Positions 18,658-26,660 of a stretch of 64,000 nt of DNA are shown one piece after another. Below the pieces are notes generated by a model that worked only from the letters and a program-made list of their open reading frames with translations, searched no databases and had not been told where the DNA came from. Where the stretch lies: contig CAWADP010000003.1 of the NCBI GenBank assembly GCA_963780805.1, forward strand, positions 1 to 64,000. The letters are read 5' to 3'. The translations under genes were made by a program, and so were the position numbers. Positions within the stretch are counted from its first letter, which is position 1. Each line of letters opens with the position of its first letter. The DNA comes from JASHVB01 sp963780805. GTDB lineage: Bacteria; Pseudomonadota; Alphaproteobacteria; Acetobacterales; Acetobacteraceae.

Positions 18658-20163
18658 ATGAGCGACGTCGATACGGCCGCCCGCCCCGCGCCGCCCAATG
18701 TCAAGACGGTGCAGGAATATATCGACGAGTTACCGGTGTGGTCCGACGGCACCTCGGTCAAATCCACGCCCATGACCGGCATGCAGTGGCGCATCTGGAC
18801 GCTCGCGGCTTTCGGCAAGTTCTTCGAGGGGTTCGTCGTCTTCATGGGCGGCGTGACGGTGCCGCTGATCAACCGTGAATTTCACCTTGCCGCCGCGGCG
18901 CAAGGCCTCGTCACCTCGGCGAGCCTTGCGGGCATCCTGGTCGGCACCATCACGCTCGGCGGCCTCGCGGACTATTTCGGCCGCAAGCTCATGTTCATCG
19001 CGGAAATGATCATCTTTTGCGCGTTCCTTGCGCTGCTGATCCTGTGCTCCAACTTTCTCTCGCTGGTGATCTGTCTGTTCGGCGTCGGCATGGCGCTCGG
19101 CTGCGACTACCCGACCGCGCACATGATCATCTCCGAGAACATCCCGAGCGTCTCGCGCGGCCGCCTTGTCCTCGGCGCCTTCGCCTTCCAGGCGATTGGC
19201 GCCATGTGCGGCATCGCAATCGGCGCCGTCGTGCTCATGATCGACCCGAGCCTCGATGCCTGGCGATGGATGTACGCGACCGCGCTGGTGCCGGCCGTGC
19301 TCATCACCGTCGGCCGCTTCTTCATTACCGAAAGCGCCAACTGGCTCATCGTGCAGGGCGCGCACGACAAGGCAGAAAGAGCCGTTGAACGCTTGCTCCA
19401 CCGGACGCCGCGCTACCCGCAAACGGTGGCTCTCGTGCGCCATGTCGCGGACGAGGCAAGCATACCGAAAAAGTCTTTCATGTCGCTGTTCAACGGAGAC
19501 AACCTCCGCGCCACCATCTTCTCGTCGGCGCCGTGGTTCCTCCAGGATCTCGGCACTTACGGCATCGGCGTCTTCACCCCCACCATGATCGCGACCGCGC
19601 TCGGCAGCGGTCCCGACAAGATCCGCAGCCCCGCCGATTTGATCGCGAGCGGTATCCATTCGGCGCAGGCCGCGGCGCTGACGACCTCGCTGCTGGTCGT
19701 CGGCATCATCTTCGCGATCGGGCTCGCCGACAAATACGGGCGCGTCCGCCTGCAGGTCTTCGGCTTTCTCGGCTGCGCCGTCGGACTGGTCATCGCCACG
19801 CTGTCGATCGATGCCTCCGGCTCGATGAAGGTCTACCTGATCATGGCCGGCGTGATGTTGTTCAACTTCATGACCAATGTCGGCCCAAACGCGCAGACCT
19901 ACCTGCTCGCCGGCGAAGTGTTCCCGACCGAGGTGCGCGGCATGGGCGCGGGCTTCGCGGCCATGATCGGCAAGGTCGGCGCAGTCGCCACGACCTTCGG
20001 CTTTCCGATCCTGCTGGCCACCATGGGCACCCGCACGCTGCTTTACACCCTCGCGCTCACCTCGGTGTTGGGCGCGGTGGTGACCTGGATCTACCGCATC
20101 GAGACGACCGGGGTGAATCTCGACCGGATCGGGCGCGCACCGCTGGCGCAGGAGTCGCACTGA
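18658..20163 (+). CDS. MFS transporter, PHS-like (probable phosphate:proton symporter)
   Basis: About 501 residues, twelve predicted membrane helices with a large polar N terminus. The loop between helices 2 and 3 is GGLADYFGRKLMF and its counterpart is GLADKYGRVRLQVFG, both MFS signatures. The segment APWFLQDLGTYGIGVFTP resembles the PHS (Pht1/phosphate symporter) subfamily motif, and the next gene encodes a PstS-like phosphate-binding protein with ATGA overlap, so phosphate or a related oxyanion is the likely cargo. ATG 18658 is preferred over 18622 because of the GGGGGAA just upstream. Related sugar/aromatic-acid porters are the alternative. Confidence 0.75.
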   Translation: MSDVDTAARPAPPNVKTVQEYIDELPVWSDGTSVKSTPMTGMQWRIWTLAAFGKFFEGFVVFMGGVTVPLINREFHLAAAAQGLVTSASLAGILVGTITLGGLADYFGRKLMFIAEMIIFCAFLALLILCSNFLSLVICLFGVGMALGCDYPTAHMIISENIPSVSRGRLVLGAFAFQAIGAMCGIAIGAVVLMIDPSLDAWRWMYATALVPAVLITVGRFFITESANWLIVQGAHDKAERAVERLLHRTPRYPQTVALVRHVADEASIPKKSFMSLFNGDNLRATIFSSAPWFLQDLGTYGIGVFTPTMIATALGSGPDKIRSPADLIASGIHSAQAAALTTSLLVVGIIFAIGLADKYGRVRLQVFGFLGCAVGLVIATLSIDASGSMKVYLIMAGVMLFNFMTNVGPNAQTYLLAGEVFPTEVRGMGAGFAAMIGKVGAVATTFGFPILLATMGTRTLLYTLALTSVLGAVVTWIYRIETTGVNLDRIGRAPLAQESH

Positions 20164-21275
20164 TGACGAAAAATCTTCGCCGCGCGATCGCCGGGGCCGC
20201 GCTGGGCATCGGCTTCGCGATCTCCGCCGCCTTCGCAATCTCTGCCACCTTCGCAATCTCTGCCGCCTTCGCGGTCTCTGCCGCCTACGCGGACGGCATC
20301 ACGCTCAACGAAACCGGCTCGACTCTCCTTTACCCGCTCTTCAAGGCCTGGATCGCCGGCTACAAGAGCGCCGCGCCCGGCGTCGTACTGACGGCGGCCG
20401 GCACCGGCTCCGGCGTCGGTATCGACTCGGCGATCGGCGGCTCGGTTCGCATCGGTGCCTCCGACGCCTATCTCTCGGACGCTGTCGCGGCCCATAATCC
20501 GGAGATCCTCAACATACCGCTCGCCATCTCCGCGGTGGCTGTCAACTACAACCTGCCGGGCCTCAATGGCGCGAATCTCAAGATCAGCGGCCCTGCGCTC
20601 GCCGCCATCTATTCCGGCGGCATCACCGAGTGGGACGATCCCAAAATCAAGGCGCTGAACCCGGGCGTGGCGCTGCCGCACCAGGGCATCATCCCGGTTC
20701 GCCGCGCCGACGCGTCGGGCGACACGTTCGTCTTCACCCAATTCCTCGATTTCTCGGCCGAGAATTGGGAAGACAATCCGGGCTATGGCACCGATATCTC
20801 TTGGCCCAGGATCGCCGCGGAGAAAACCGCACCCGGCAATGAGGGCGTCGTCGCGACGCTCGCCGCCACGCCTTACGCGATCGGCTATGCGGGCGTCAGC
20901 TACGCCGGCGAGATTGCCAAAGCCCAGCTCGGCACAGCCATGGTCGAGAACCAGGCCGGCAAGTTCGTGCTCGCCTCGCGGCAGGCGATCACCGATGCCG
21001 CCGCCCAACTCGACCCGCGCACGCCGCCCTACGAGCGCATCAGCCTCGTGTTTGCCCCTGGCGCCGACAGCTATCCGTTGGTCAACTATGAATACGCCCT
21101 GGTCGCACGAACGCAGCCAAACGCCGCGACGGCCGAAGCGTTGCGCTCCTTCCTGCTCTGGGCGACTTCGGTCACCGGCGGCAACGCCGACAATTACCTG
21201 ATGCCGGTCGGCTTCATCCCGCTCCCTGATTTCATCCGCGGCCTGAGCGAGGCGCAGATCAACCAGATCCAATAA
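20163..21275 (+). CDS. pstS: PstS-like periplasmic phosphate-binding protein with a repeat-expanded signal peptide
   Basis: 370 residues. The mature part starts with NETGSTLLYPLFKAWI, the phosphate-binding TGSTL(L)YP motif, then GTGSGVGIDSAIGGSVRIGASD, GGITEWDDPKI and VRRADASGDTFVFTQFL, all typical of PstS. The start ATG overlaps the TGA of the MFS gene (ATGA), so the two are coupled. The signal peptide has a normal n-region (KNLRR) but its hydrophobic core is lengthened by four 18-bp repeats encoding F-A-I-S-A-A. No pstC, pstA or pstB follows, so it either serves an ABC permease encoded elsewhere or works with the MFS partner. Confidence 0.88.
   Translation: MTKNLRRAIAGAALGIGFAISAAFAISATFAISAAFAVSAAYADGITLNETGSTLLYPLFKAWIAGYKSAAPGVVLTAAGTGSGVGIDSAIGGSVRIGASDAYLSDAVAAHNPEILNIPLAISAVAVNYNLPGLNGANLKISGPALAAIYSGGITEWDDPKIKALNPGVALPHQGIIPVRRADASGDTFVFTQFLDFSAENWEDNPGYGTDISWPRIAAEKTAPGNEGVVATLAATPYAIGYAGVSYAGEIAKAQLGTAMVENQAGKFVLASRQAITDAAAQLDPRTPPYERISLVFAPGADSYPLVNYEYALVARTQPNAATAEALRSFLLWATSVTGGNADNYLMPVGFIPLPDFIRGLSEAQINQIQ
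20214..20285 (+). repeat. 18-bp tandem repeat x4 inside the pstS signal-peptide codons
   Basis: Four 18-bp copies of TTCGC(A/G)(A/G)TCTC(T/C)GCC(A/G)CC, in frame, encoding FAISAA / FAISAT / FAISAA / FAVSAA. Divergence between copies shows the expansion is not brand new. Confidence 0.85.
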
Positions 21276-21399
21276 GGGCTTGAACAGTCAGCCGCGCCCA
21301 TTCGATCTGCCACGTCCCGGATAGCGGTCCGAGCCGGTATCGTTCAGCCCTGTAGATCTCGAGCGTTTCTTCGAACATCTGTTGCGCCTTGTTGCAATG
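21259..21399 (-). pseudogene. Possible TPR-protein C-terminal remnant
   Basis: The frame reads QQMFEETLEIYRAERYRLG then WQIEWARLTVQAL and stops at 21259, overlapping the 3' end of pstS. The helix-pair pattern (AxxxFEETLEIYRAERxP...WAxxQxxW) resembles one repeat of alphaproteobacterial TPR proteins. A stop lies immediately upstream, and no start or further repeat is present. Speculative. Confidence 0.3.
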
Positions 21400-21440
21400 C
21401 CGTCAATCCCGGTGTGTCCTCAGGGTCCAATCGCTGCTGC

Positions 21441-21479
21441 CAAGAGGCGCATTCAAGAGGCGCATTCAAGAGGCGCATT
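21441..21479 (+). repeat. 13-bp tandem repeat x3
   Basis: Three perfect copies of CAAGAGGCGCATT in a non-coding stretch just downstream of the CoA-transferase gene. Confidence 0.9.
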
Positions 21480-21528
21480 GGCATCTACCGACGGTACGGG
21501 ATATTCGTGCAGCGAGATGCCGCGGCTG

Positions 21529-22650
21529 TTATCCAAGGATCACACCGATCTCTCGCGCCGACAGCCCGAACGCAGCCAGCGTCTCGCGCGCATCCACGCC
21601 TCCCGGCGAGCGCGGCGGCGGCGCCTTGGTGTGGGAGAACCGCGGCGCCGGCGCCGGCTGCACGACGCCTCCCACGTCGATGAACGCGTGCCGCACCTGA
21701 TTGTGCGGGTGGCTCGGCGCCTCGTCCATCGACAGCACCGGGGCGAAGCAGGCGTCGGTGCCCTCCAGCAGCGCACACCAATCGGCGCGGGTGCGGGTGC
21801 GGAATTTCTCCGCCAGGATCGCCTTCACCTTTGGCCACCCGGCGCGGTCATGCTGCGCCGGCAGCGTCGCCGGATCGATCTCCAGCAACCGCAGCAGCTC
21901 GGCGTGGAACTTGCCCTCGATCGAGGCCACCGACACGTATGCGCCGTCGGCACATTCATAGACTTCATAGAAATACGCGCCGCTGTCGAGCTGGTTGTGT
22001 CCGCGCGGGGCGCTCATCCGCCCGCCGGCCTTCATCGCGTAGATCGGCGTCATCAGCGACAGCGCGCCATCGACCATGGCCGCGTCCACCACCTGCCCGA
22101 GGCCGGTTGCCCGGGCGCTGATGATCGCGGCCAGCAATCCGGTCACCAAATACAAAGCGCCGCCGCCATAGTCGCCGACCAGGTTCAGCGGCGGCGTCGG
22201 CGGCTGCCCCGCGCGGCCGATCGCATGCAGCGCGCCGGTCAGCGCGATGTAGTTCATGTCGTGGCCGGCGGCTTGCGACAGCGGCCCCTCCTGCCCCCAG
22301 CCGGTGACGCGCCCGTAGGCCAGGCGCTTGTTGCGTGCCAGGCAGACGTCCGGCCCCAGCCCGAGCCGCTCCATCACCCCGGGCCGGAATCCTTCGATCA
22401 GCCCGTCGGCGCCGTCGATCAGCCGCAGCACCGACGTGATCGCTTCCGGCCGCTTCAGGTCCAGGCGAACAAGTGCCCGGTTGCGCTTGGTGAAATCGAC
22501 CTTGGGCGGCACCTTCACCCCTAAATCGGTGTCCGTGGGCCGGTCGATCAGCAGCACGGTAGCGCCCATGTCGGCCAGCAGCATCGCCGCCAGCGGCGCC
22601 GGGCCGATGCCGGCGAACTCCACGATCTTCACATCCGAAAGCGGTCCCAT
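21529..22650 (-). CDS. CaiB/BaiF family III CoA-transferase, alpha-methylacyl-CoA racemase-like
   Basis: 373 residues. The start VKIVEFAGIGPAPLAAMLLADMGA is the family III Rossmann entry. TGWGQEGPLSQAAGHDMNYI contains the HD pair that in Amacr gives the catalytic His/Asp, and the following GDYGGGALYLVTGLLAA and VVDAAMVDGAL are typical. These features point to 2-methylacyl-CoA racemisation rather than CoA transfer, as in bile-acid or branched-chain fatty-acid breakdown. ATG 22650 gives the normal N terminus; the frame extends to 22710 without likeness. No beta-oxidation genes adjoin it. Confidence 0.85.
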   Translation of the reverse strand: MGPLSDVKIVEFAGIGPAPLAAMLLADMGATVLLIDRPTDTDLGVKVPPKVDFTKRNRALVRLDLKRPEAITSVLRLIDGADGLIEGFRPGVMERLGLGPDVCLARNKRLAYGRVTGWGQEGPLSQAAGHDMNYIALTGALHAIGRAGQPPTPPLNLVGDYGGGALYLVTGLLAAIISARATGLGQVVDAAMVDGALSLMTPIYAMKAGGRMSAPRGHNQLDSGAYFYEVYECADGAYVSVASIEGKFHAELLRLLEIDPATLPAQHDRAGWPKVKAILAEKFRTRTRADWCALLEGTDACFAPVLSMDEAPSHPHNQVRHAFIDVGGVVQPAPAPRFSHTKAPPPRSPGGVDARETLAAFGLSAREIGVILG

Positions 22651-22756
22651 GGCGGGCAATCCCCTGATGCAGACGGGCCCGTCACTGCGCGCGATGCGCC
22701 GCAGCGGCAAGCCCAGGCGCCAGATTGCTGCGTCGCTGCCCGCCGAACAAGCCGCG

Positions 22757-22849
22757 GCCTCAACCCTGGCGTTCGCAGCGTCAACCCTGGCGTTCGCAGC
22801 CTCAACACTGGCGTTCGCAGCCTGAGCCCTGGCGTTCGCGGCCTCAACC
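22757..22849 (+). repeat. 21-bp tandem repeat, four copies plus a partial fifth
   Basis: Copies of GCCTCAACCCTGGCGTTCGC(A) at 22757, 22778, 22799 and 22820, then nine bases of a fifth. Copies differ by 1-4 bases. The array fills the space between the CoA-transferase start and the glycosyltransferase start, so it sits in the shared promoter region of the divergent pair. Confidence 0.9.
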
Positions 22850-22857
22850 GGCCGTTA

Positions 22858-24837
22858 ATGGTTTCCAGGCACGATGCAATCATCATGCTCGCGACCCTTG
22901 AGGAAGCCCGTGCCGCGCATCTGGTGCACGACCTGGCTGCAGCGGAAACTGCTTACCGTGCCCTGCTCTCCCGCGACGCGGTGGAGGCGCTGCACGGGCT
23001 CGGCCTGCTGTATCTCGCGCGCGACGATCCCGCTGCGGCGCTGCCGCTGGTCGAGGCCGCGCATCGGCTCGCGACCGAGGGACGCACCGCGCACAACCTC
23101 GCCATCGTGCTGCAGCGCCTGGGCCGCACCGAGGACGCGGTCGTCCGCCTGCGCGAAGCCACCGTGGACTATCCAGACTACATCCCCGCCTGGTTCAGCC
23201 TGGCGAGCCTGCTGGCGGAGTCAGGCGCGCGCGGCGAGGCCACCGCGGTGCTGGTTGCCTTCGCCGATCGCGCGGTACGTGCCGGCGACCGCGCACTGGT
23301 GCGCCAGGCGACCGATCGCGTGGTGGCACTGGGTGCCGACCATCCCTCGCTGCTGTGGCTGGCGAACCTCCTGCACATGGCCGGCTTTGGCGATGATGCG
23401 CAGCGCGTGCTCGCGGTTCGCCTGCGCGCTGCGCCCGATGACATCGGCGCCCGACTGACGCAGGCGATAACGTTGTTCTCCCGTGTGCATTCCGACGAGG
23501 CCGATCTCGCCCGCCGACGCGCCGCCTACGCCGACGAGCTGCACCGGCTGGCTGCACTGGCCGAGCACGCCACGCCGGATGCTCTGGCGCGCGGCGCTGC
23601 GGTCATCGGCCTGGCCCAACCTTTCCTGCTTGCCTACCAGGGCGAGAACGATTGCGCGCTGCAGCGCTGCTATGGCGGGATCATCGCACGGCTTGCCGCC
23701 GCCCAGGGATTTCCCCCCGCGCCGATGCCGCCACCGCCGCTTCCGGGGGAACGCATCCGCGTCGGCTTCGCGTCGGCGCACCTGCACATGCACTCGGTGT
23801 CGAAGACGCATGGCGGATGGATCGCGCAGCTGGACCGCGCGCGATTCGCCGTGTTCGGCTACCAGTTCAGCCCGTCACGCGACGCGGTCAGCGACCGCAT
23901 TGCCGCGCGCTGCGACGGGTTCGCGCGCGGCCTGGCCGATGCCGCCGCGTGGCGCGCGCGTATTCTGGCGGACGCACCGCACGTGCTAATTTATCTCGAC
24001 ATTGGAATGGAACAGACGGCGGTACGGCTGGCGGCGCTGCGGCTGGCGCCGGTGCAGTGCACCACGTGGGGGCACCCGGATAGCTCCGGCCTGCCAACCA
24101 TGGACTACTACCTGTCCAGCGAGGTGATGGAACCGCCGGACGCCGACGCCCACTACACCGAGCGCCTGGTACGGTTGCCGGGCCTCGGTATCCACTACAA
24201 CGCGCCGCACGACGACTGCGCAACGGCGGACCGCGCCGCGTTGGGATTGCGCGACGACGCGACCGTGTATCTGTGCTGCCAATCGCTGAGCAAGTACCTG
24301 CCGCGCCATGATGCCCTATGGCCGCGCATCGCCGCGCGCGTTCCGTCGGCGCAATTCCTGTTCCTGGACGCACCCGGCGGTCACGGCGCCGCGACGTTCC
24401 GGGCCCGGCTGCAACGCGCCTTCACTGCCGCCGACCTGGATTGGCAGCGTCACTGCGTGCTGATCCCGCCGGTGCCGCACGCAGCGTTTCCGGGATTGCT
24501 GCGGGCGGCGGACGTGTTCCTCGACAGCATCGGCTGGTCAGGCTGCAATTCCACGCTGGAGGCAGTGGCCTGCGACCTCCCGGTGGTCACAACGCCGTCG
24601 GTGCTGATGCGCGGCCGGCATAGCGCGGCGATCCTCACCTGCATGGGGCTGGCGCATCGGGTTGCCGCCGATGTGGACGCGTATGTCGAGCAAGCGGTGC
24701 GGCTGGCCGATCCGGCGGCGCGCGCGGCGTTCGTGGCCGAGCTGCGCGCCGGCCGACCGCGCATATGTGGCGATACGGCGCCAGTGCGGGCGCTGGAGGA
24801 GTTCCTGGTCCGGGTCGCAGGTGGCGTGGCGTGCTGA
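22858..24837 (+). CDS. TPR plus OGT-type (SPINDLY) glycosyltransferase
   Basis: 659 residues. The N-terminal half is helical repeats of TPR type (EALHGLGLLYLARDDPAAAL and following pairs). From about residue 295 the O-GlcNAc-transferase-like GT41 catalytic part follows: RVGFASAHLHMHSV, DIGMEQTAVRLAALRLAPVQ, TTWGHPDSSGLPTMDYYLSS, a nucleotide-sugar region FLFLDAPGG, then DSIGWSGCNSTLEAVACDLP and MRGRHSAAIL. The set of motifs is complete. It probably transfers a hexose or HexNAc to a protein or cell-surface acceptor. The start is uncertain: ATG 22858 has no ribosome site; ATG 22885 is possible. Confidence 0.85.
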   Translation: MVSRHDAIIMLATLEEARAAHLVHDLAAAETAYRALLSRDAVEALHGLGLLYLARDDPAAALPLVEAAHRLATEGRTAHNLAIVLQRLGRTEDAVVRLREATVDYPDYIPAWFSLASLLAESGARGEATAVLVAFADRAVRAGDRALVRQATDRVVALGADHPSLLWLANLLHMAGFGDDAQRVLAVRLRAAPDDIGARLTQAITLFSRVHSDEADLARRRAAYADELHRLAALAEHATPDALARGAAVIGLAQPFLLAYQGENDCALQRCYGGIIARLAAAQGFPPAPMPPPPLPGERIRVGFASAHLHMHSVSKTHGGWIAQLDRARFAVFGYQFSPSRDAVSDRIAARCDGFARGLADAAAWRARILADAPHVLIYLDIGMEQTAVRLAALRLAPVQCTTWGHPDSSGLPTMDYYLSSEVMEPPDADAHYTERLVRLPGLGIHYNAPHDDCATADRAALGLRDDATVYLCCQSLSKYLPRHDALWPRIAARVPSAQFLFLDAPGGHGAATFRARLQRAFTAADLDWQRHCVLIPPVPHAAFPGLLRAADVFLDSIGWSGCNSTLEAVACDLPVVTTPSVLMRGRHSAAILTCMGLAHRVAADVDAYVEQAVRLADPAARAAFVAELRAGRPRICGDTAPVRALEEFLVRVAGGVAC

Positions 24838-25187
24838 CTGGCGGGGCGTCACGCGTCATGGCGTAACGCGTGACAGGCTTCGAGAGTTCAGTGGCACCCA
24901 CTGCGGAGCGGATGAAGGCGATGCGGAATCCGCGCCTCGCGGCTTGCGAGGGGGGCGGATTGTGTTGCCGGATGCACGAACGTCGTCGGTTCGCGAGCGC
25001 GTGGCGAGGCAGTCCACCGCGCTCGATCCCGCGAAAGAGCAGGAAGCTATGGACTGGATCGACAACGGGCGCGTTTTCATCCGCCCGGACGTCGTCTATC
25101 ATGCGGCCAAAGAAGGCCCGCGACGGGCGTAACGCCGGCCCCGGGGCACCCAATCCGCACCAGCGCGGCAACAGGAGGCACGTCCAA
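24838..25187. other. 350-bp gap
   Basis: No gene recognised. A short palindromic patch near 24848-24872 (GCGTCACGCG...CGCGTGACAG) could be the terminator of the glycosyltransferase gene. The end carries an AGGAGG ribosome site for the amidohydrolase. Confidence 0.45.
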
Positions 25188-26336
25188 ATGCCAGAAAAAC
25201 TGATATCGGCCGACAACCATATCGACCTCACCTACTGCCCGCCGGACCTGTGGTCCGCTCAGGCGCCGCAGCAATGGCGCGCCAACGCGCCCCGGGTCGA
25301 GGACCGCGACGACGGCCTGCACTGGCTGGTTGATGGCCAGGACAAGGGCATGTGGAACGGTGTCGGTCCCGGCTTCCTGAAATACCAGAAGGGTTCGTTC
25401 CATCACGTGGACGAGATGAAGGATGCCGGCTTCGAGTGGGACTATCGCCGCGGCGCCAAGCCGCGGCCCACCACGCCGGAACTGCGTGTCGCCGATCTGA
25501 ACCGGGACGGCGTCGCCGCCGAGATCGTGTACGGCTGCCTGATGATCAACCACATGATCGCCGATCGCGAGATGCGCGGCTGGGCGGACCAGGTGTATAA
25601 CGACTGGGTCGCGGACTTCGCGCGCCAGGCGGACTCGAATCGCGTGTTCCCGCTGGCGATCGTGCCGAACCACGATCCGCAGGCGGCGGCCGCCGAGGTG
25701 CGGCGCTGTGCAAAGATCGGCCTGCGCGGTGGGGATTTGGCGTTCAAGCACATGGTGGTGCCGCTGTGGCACCATGACTGGTACGCATTATGGGAAGCGG
25801 CGGCGGAATGCCGATTTCCAATCTCCTTCCATTCCACCGGCTTCCAGGCGACCCGCGCACCGAACACGCCGGAGATGGAGAAGGAGTACGCGACGGAATA
25901 TCGTCTGGTGCGCTCCGCGCTGTTCCAGACCGACACCATGGAAGTGCTGGTATCCTTGCTCGCCTCCGGTGCCTGCGAGAAATATCCGGACTTCAACTTC
26001 GTGCTGGGCGAATCCGGCGTGACGTGGCTGCCGTATATCTTCGACCGCCTGGACACCGAGTATCACGATCGCGCCCGCAGCCTGGGCTTCAAGTTGAAGC
26101 CGTCGGACTATTTCCGCCGCCAGGGCTATGTCACCTATCAGCAGGACAAGTTCCTGGAACCGATCGTGCCGCTGATCGGCGAGGACAACATCATGTGGGG
26201 TTCCGACTACCCGCATCCGGACTCGCTATGGCCGGAATCGCATGCAGTGCTGGCGGAGAACCTGGCGGCGGTCTCGCCGACGGTGCGGCGCAAGATCGTC
26301 TGCGACAATGCGGCGCGGCTGTACAGTTTGAATTAG
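25188..26336 (+). CDS. Amidohydrolase-2 family metal-dependent hydrolase
   Basis: 382 residues, TIM-barrel fold of the ACMSD/amidohydrolase-2 group. Metal-site residues: ISADNHIDL (the DxH of strand 1), SFHSTGFQ (strand 5 His), GESGVTWLPY and the terminal WGSDYPHPDSLWP with the catalytic Asp. ATG 25188 has a perfect AGGAGG 9 bases upstream; the open frame continues to 24870 but lacks likeness. Members hydrolyse or decarboxylate aromatic acids; the substrate here is unknown. Single-gene unit. Confidence 0.88.
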   Translation: MPEKLISADNHIDLTYCPPDLWSAQAPQQWRANAPRVEDRDDGLHWLVDGQDKGMWNGVGPGFLKYQKGSFHHVDEMKDAGFEWDYRRGAKPRPTTPELRVADLNRDGVAAEIVYGCLMINHMIADREMRGWADQVYNDWVADFARQADSNRVFPLAIVPNHDPQAAAAEVRRCAKIGLRGGDLAFKHMVVPLWHHDWYALWEAAAECRFPISFHSTGFQATRAPNTPEMEKEYATEYRLVRSALFQTDTMEVLVSLLASGACEKYPDFNFVLGESGVTWLPYIFDRLDTEYHDRARSLGFKLKPSDYFRRQGYVTYQQDKFLEPIVPLIGEDNIMWGSDYPHPDSLWPESHAVLAENLAAVSPTVRRKIVCDNAARLYSLN

Positions 26337-26660
26337 CACCCATGATCGGTCAGGGGCCGGTCGTGCCGGCCACCTGTCATCAGAGCACGACCGGGGCGGC
26401 CGACGTGCCTTGAATGAACACGGTGGACGCATCGCGCCGGCCACGTCATGGTGCGCGAAGGCGCGCTACACACGGCTTTTGCCGCTCGCGACCGGCAAAA
26501 GCCGTGTATGATGCGCGTTCAGCCGTGGATGATGCGCCTTCGCGTACCATGAGAGCAGGAGGCATTGTGCCTCCCGCTGTTTCCTGCTCGAAGCGCAGCG
26601 GTCTTCGCAATGACAGGTGACAGTCGACGGCCCCACCGGGCCGCAGACGAAGGAGGCGAC
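26337..26660. other. 324-bp intergenic region with nested hairpins
   Basis: Contains the nested inverted repeat listed next and, at 26555-26580, a second hairpin (AGCAGGAGGCA / TGCCTCCCGCT). Downstream of that, CGCAATGACAGGTGACAG matches the outer end of the dispersed palindromic repeats. The AGGAGG at 26651-26656 is the ribosome site of the next gene. Confidence 0.6.
26447..26551. repeat. Nested inverted repeat (18-bp outer arms, 15-bp inner hairpin)
   Basis: Outer arms 26447-26464 and 26534-26551 are inverted copies with one mismatch (CATGGTGCGCGAAGGCGC against CATGGTACGCGAAGGCGC). Inside, 26470-26484 (ACACGGCTTTTGCCG) is perfectly inverted at 26493-26507 around an 8-base loop. The inner hairpin is not followed by a T run, so it is not a standard terminator. 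It looks like a small palindromic repeat element. Confidence 0.85.

Noticed and set aside
19533..20162. N-terminal extension of the PstS frame to 19533
   Set aside because: It overlaps the MFS gene and lacks a signal peptide; ATG 20163 gives one immediately.
26493..26507. Hairpin considered as an intrinsic terminator
   Set aside because: No T run follows it and it lies over 130 bases after the preceding stop; palindromic repeat more likely.
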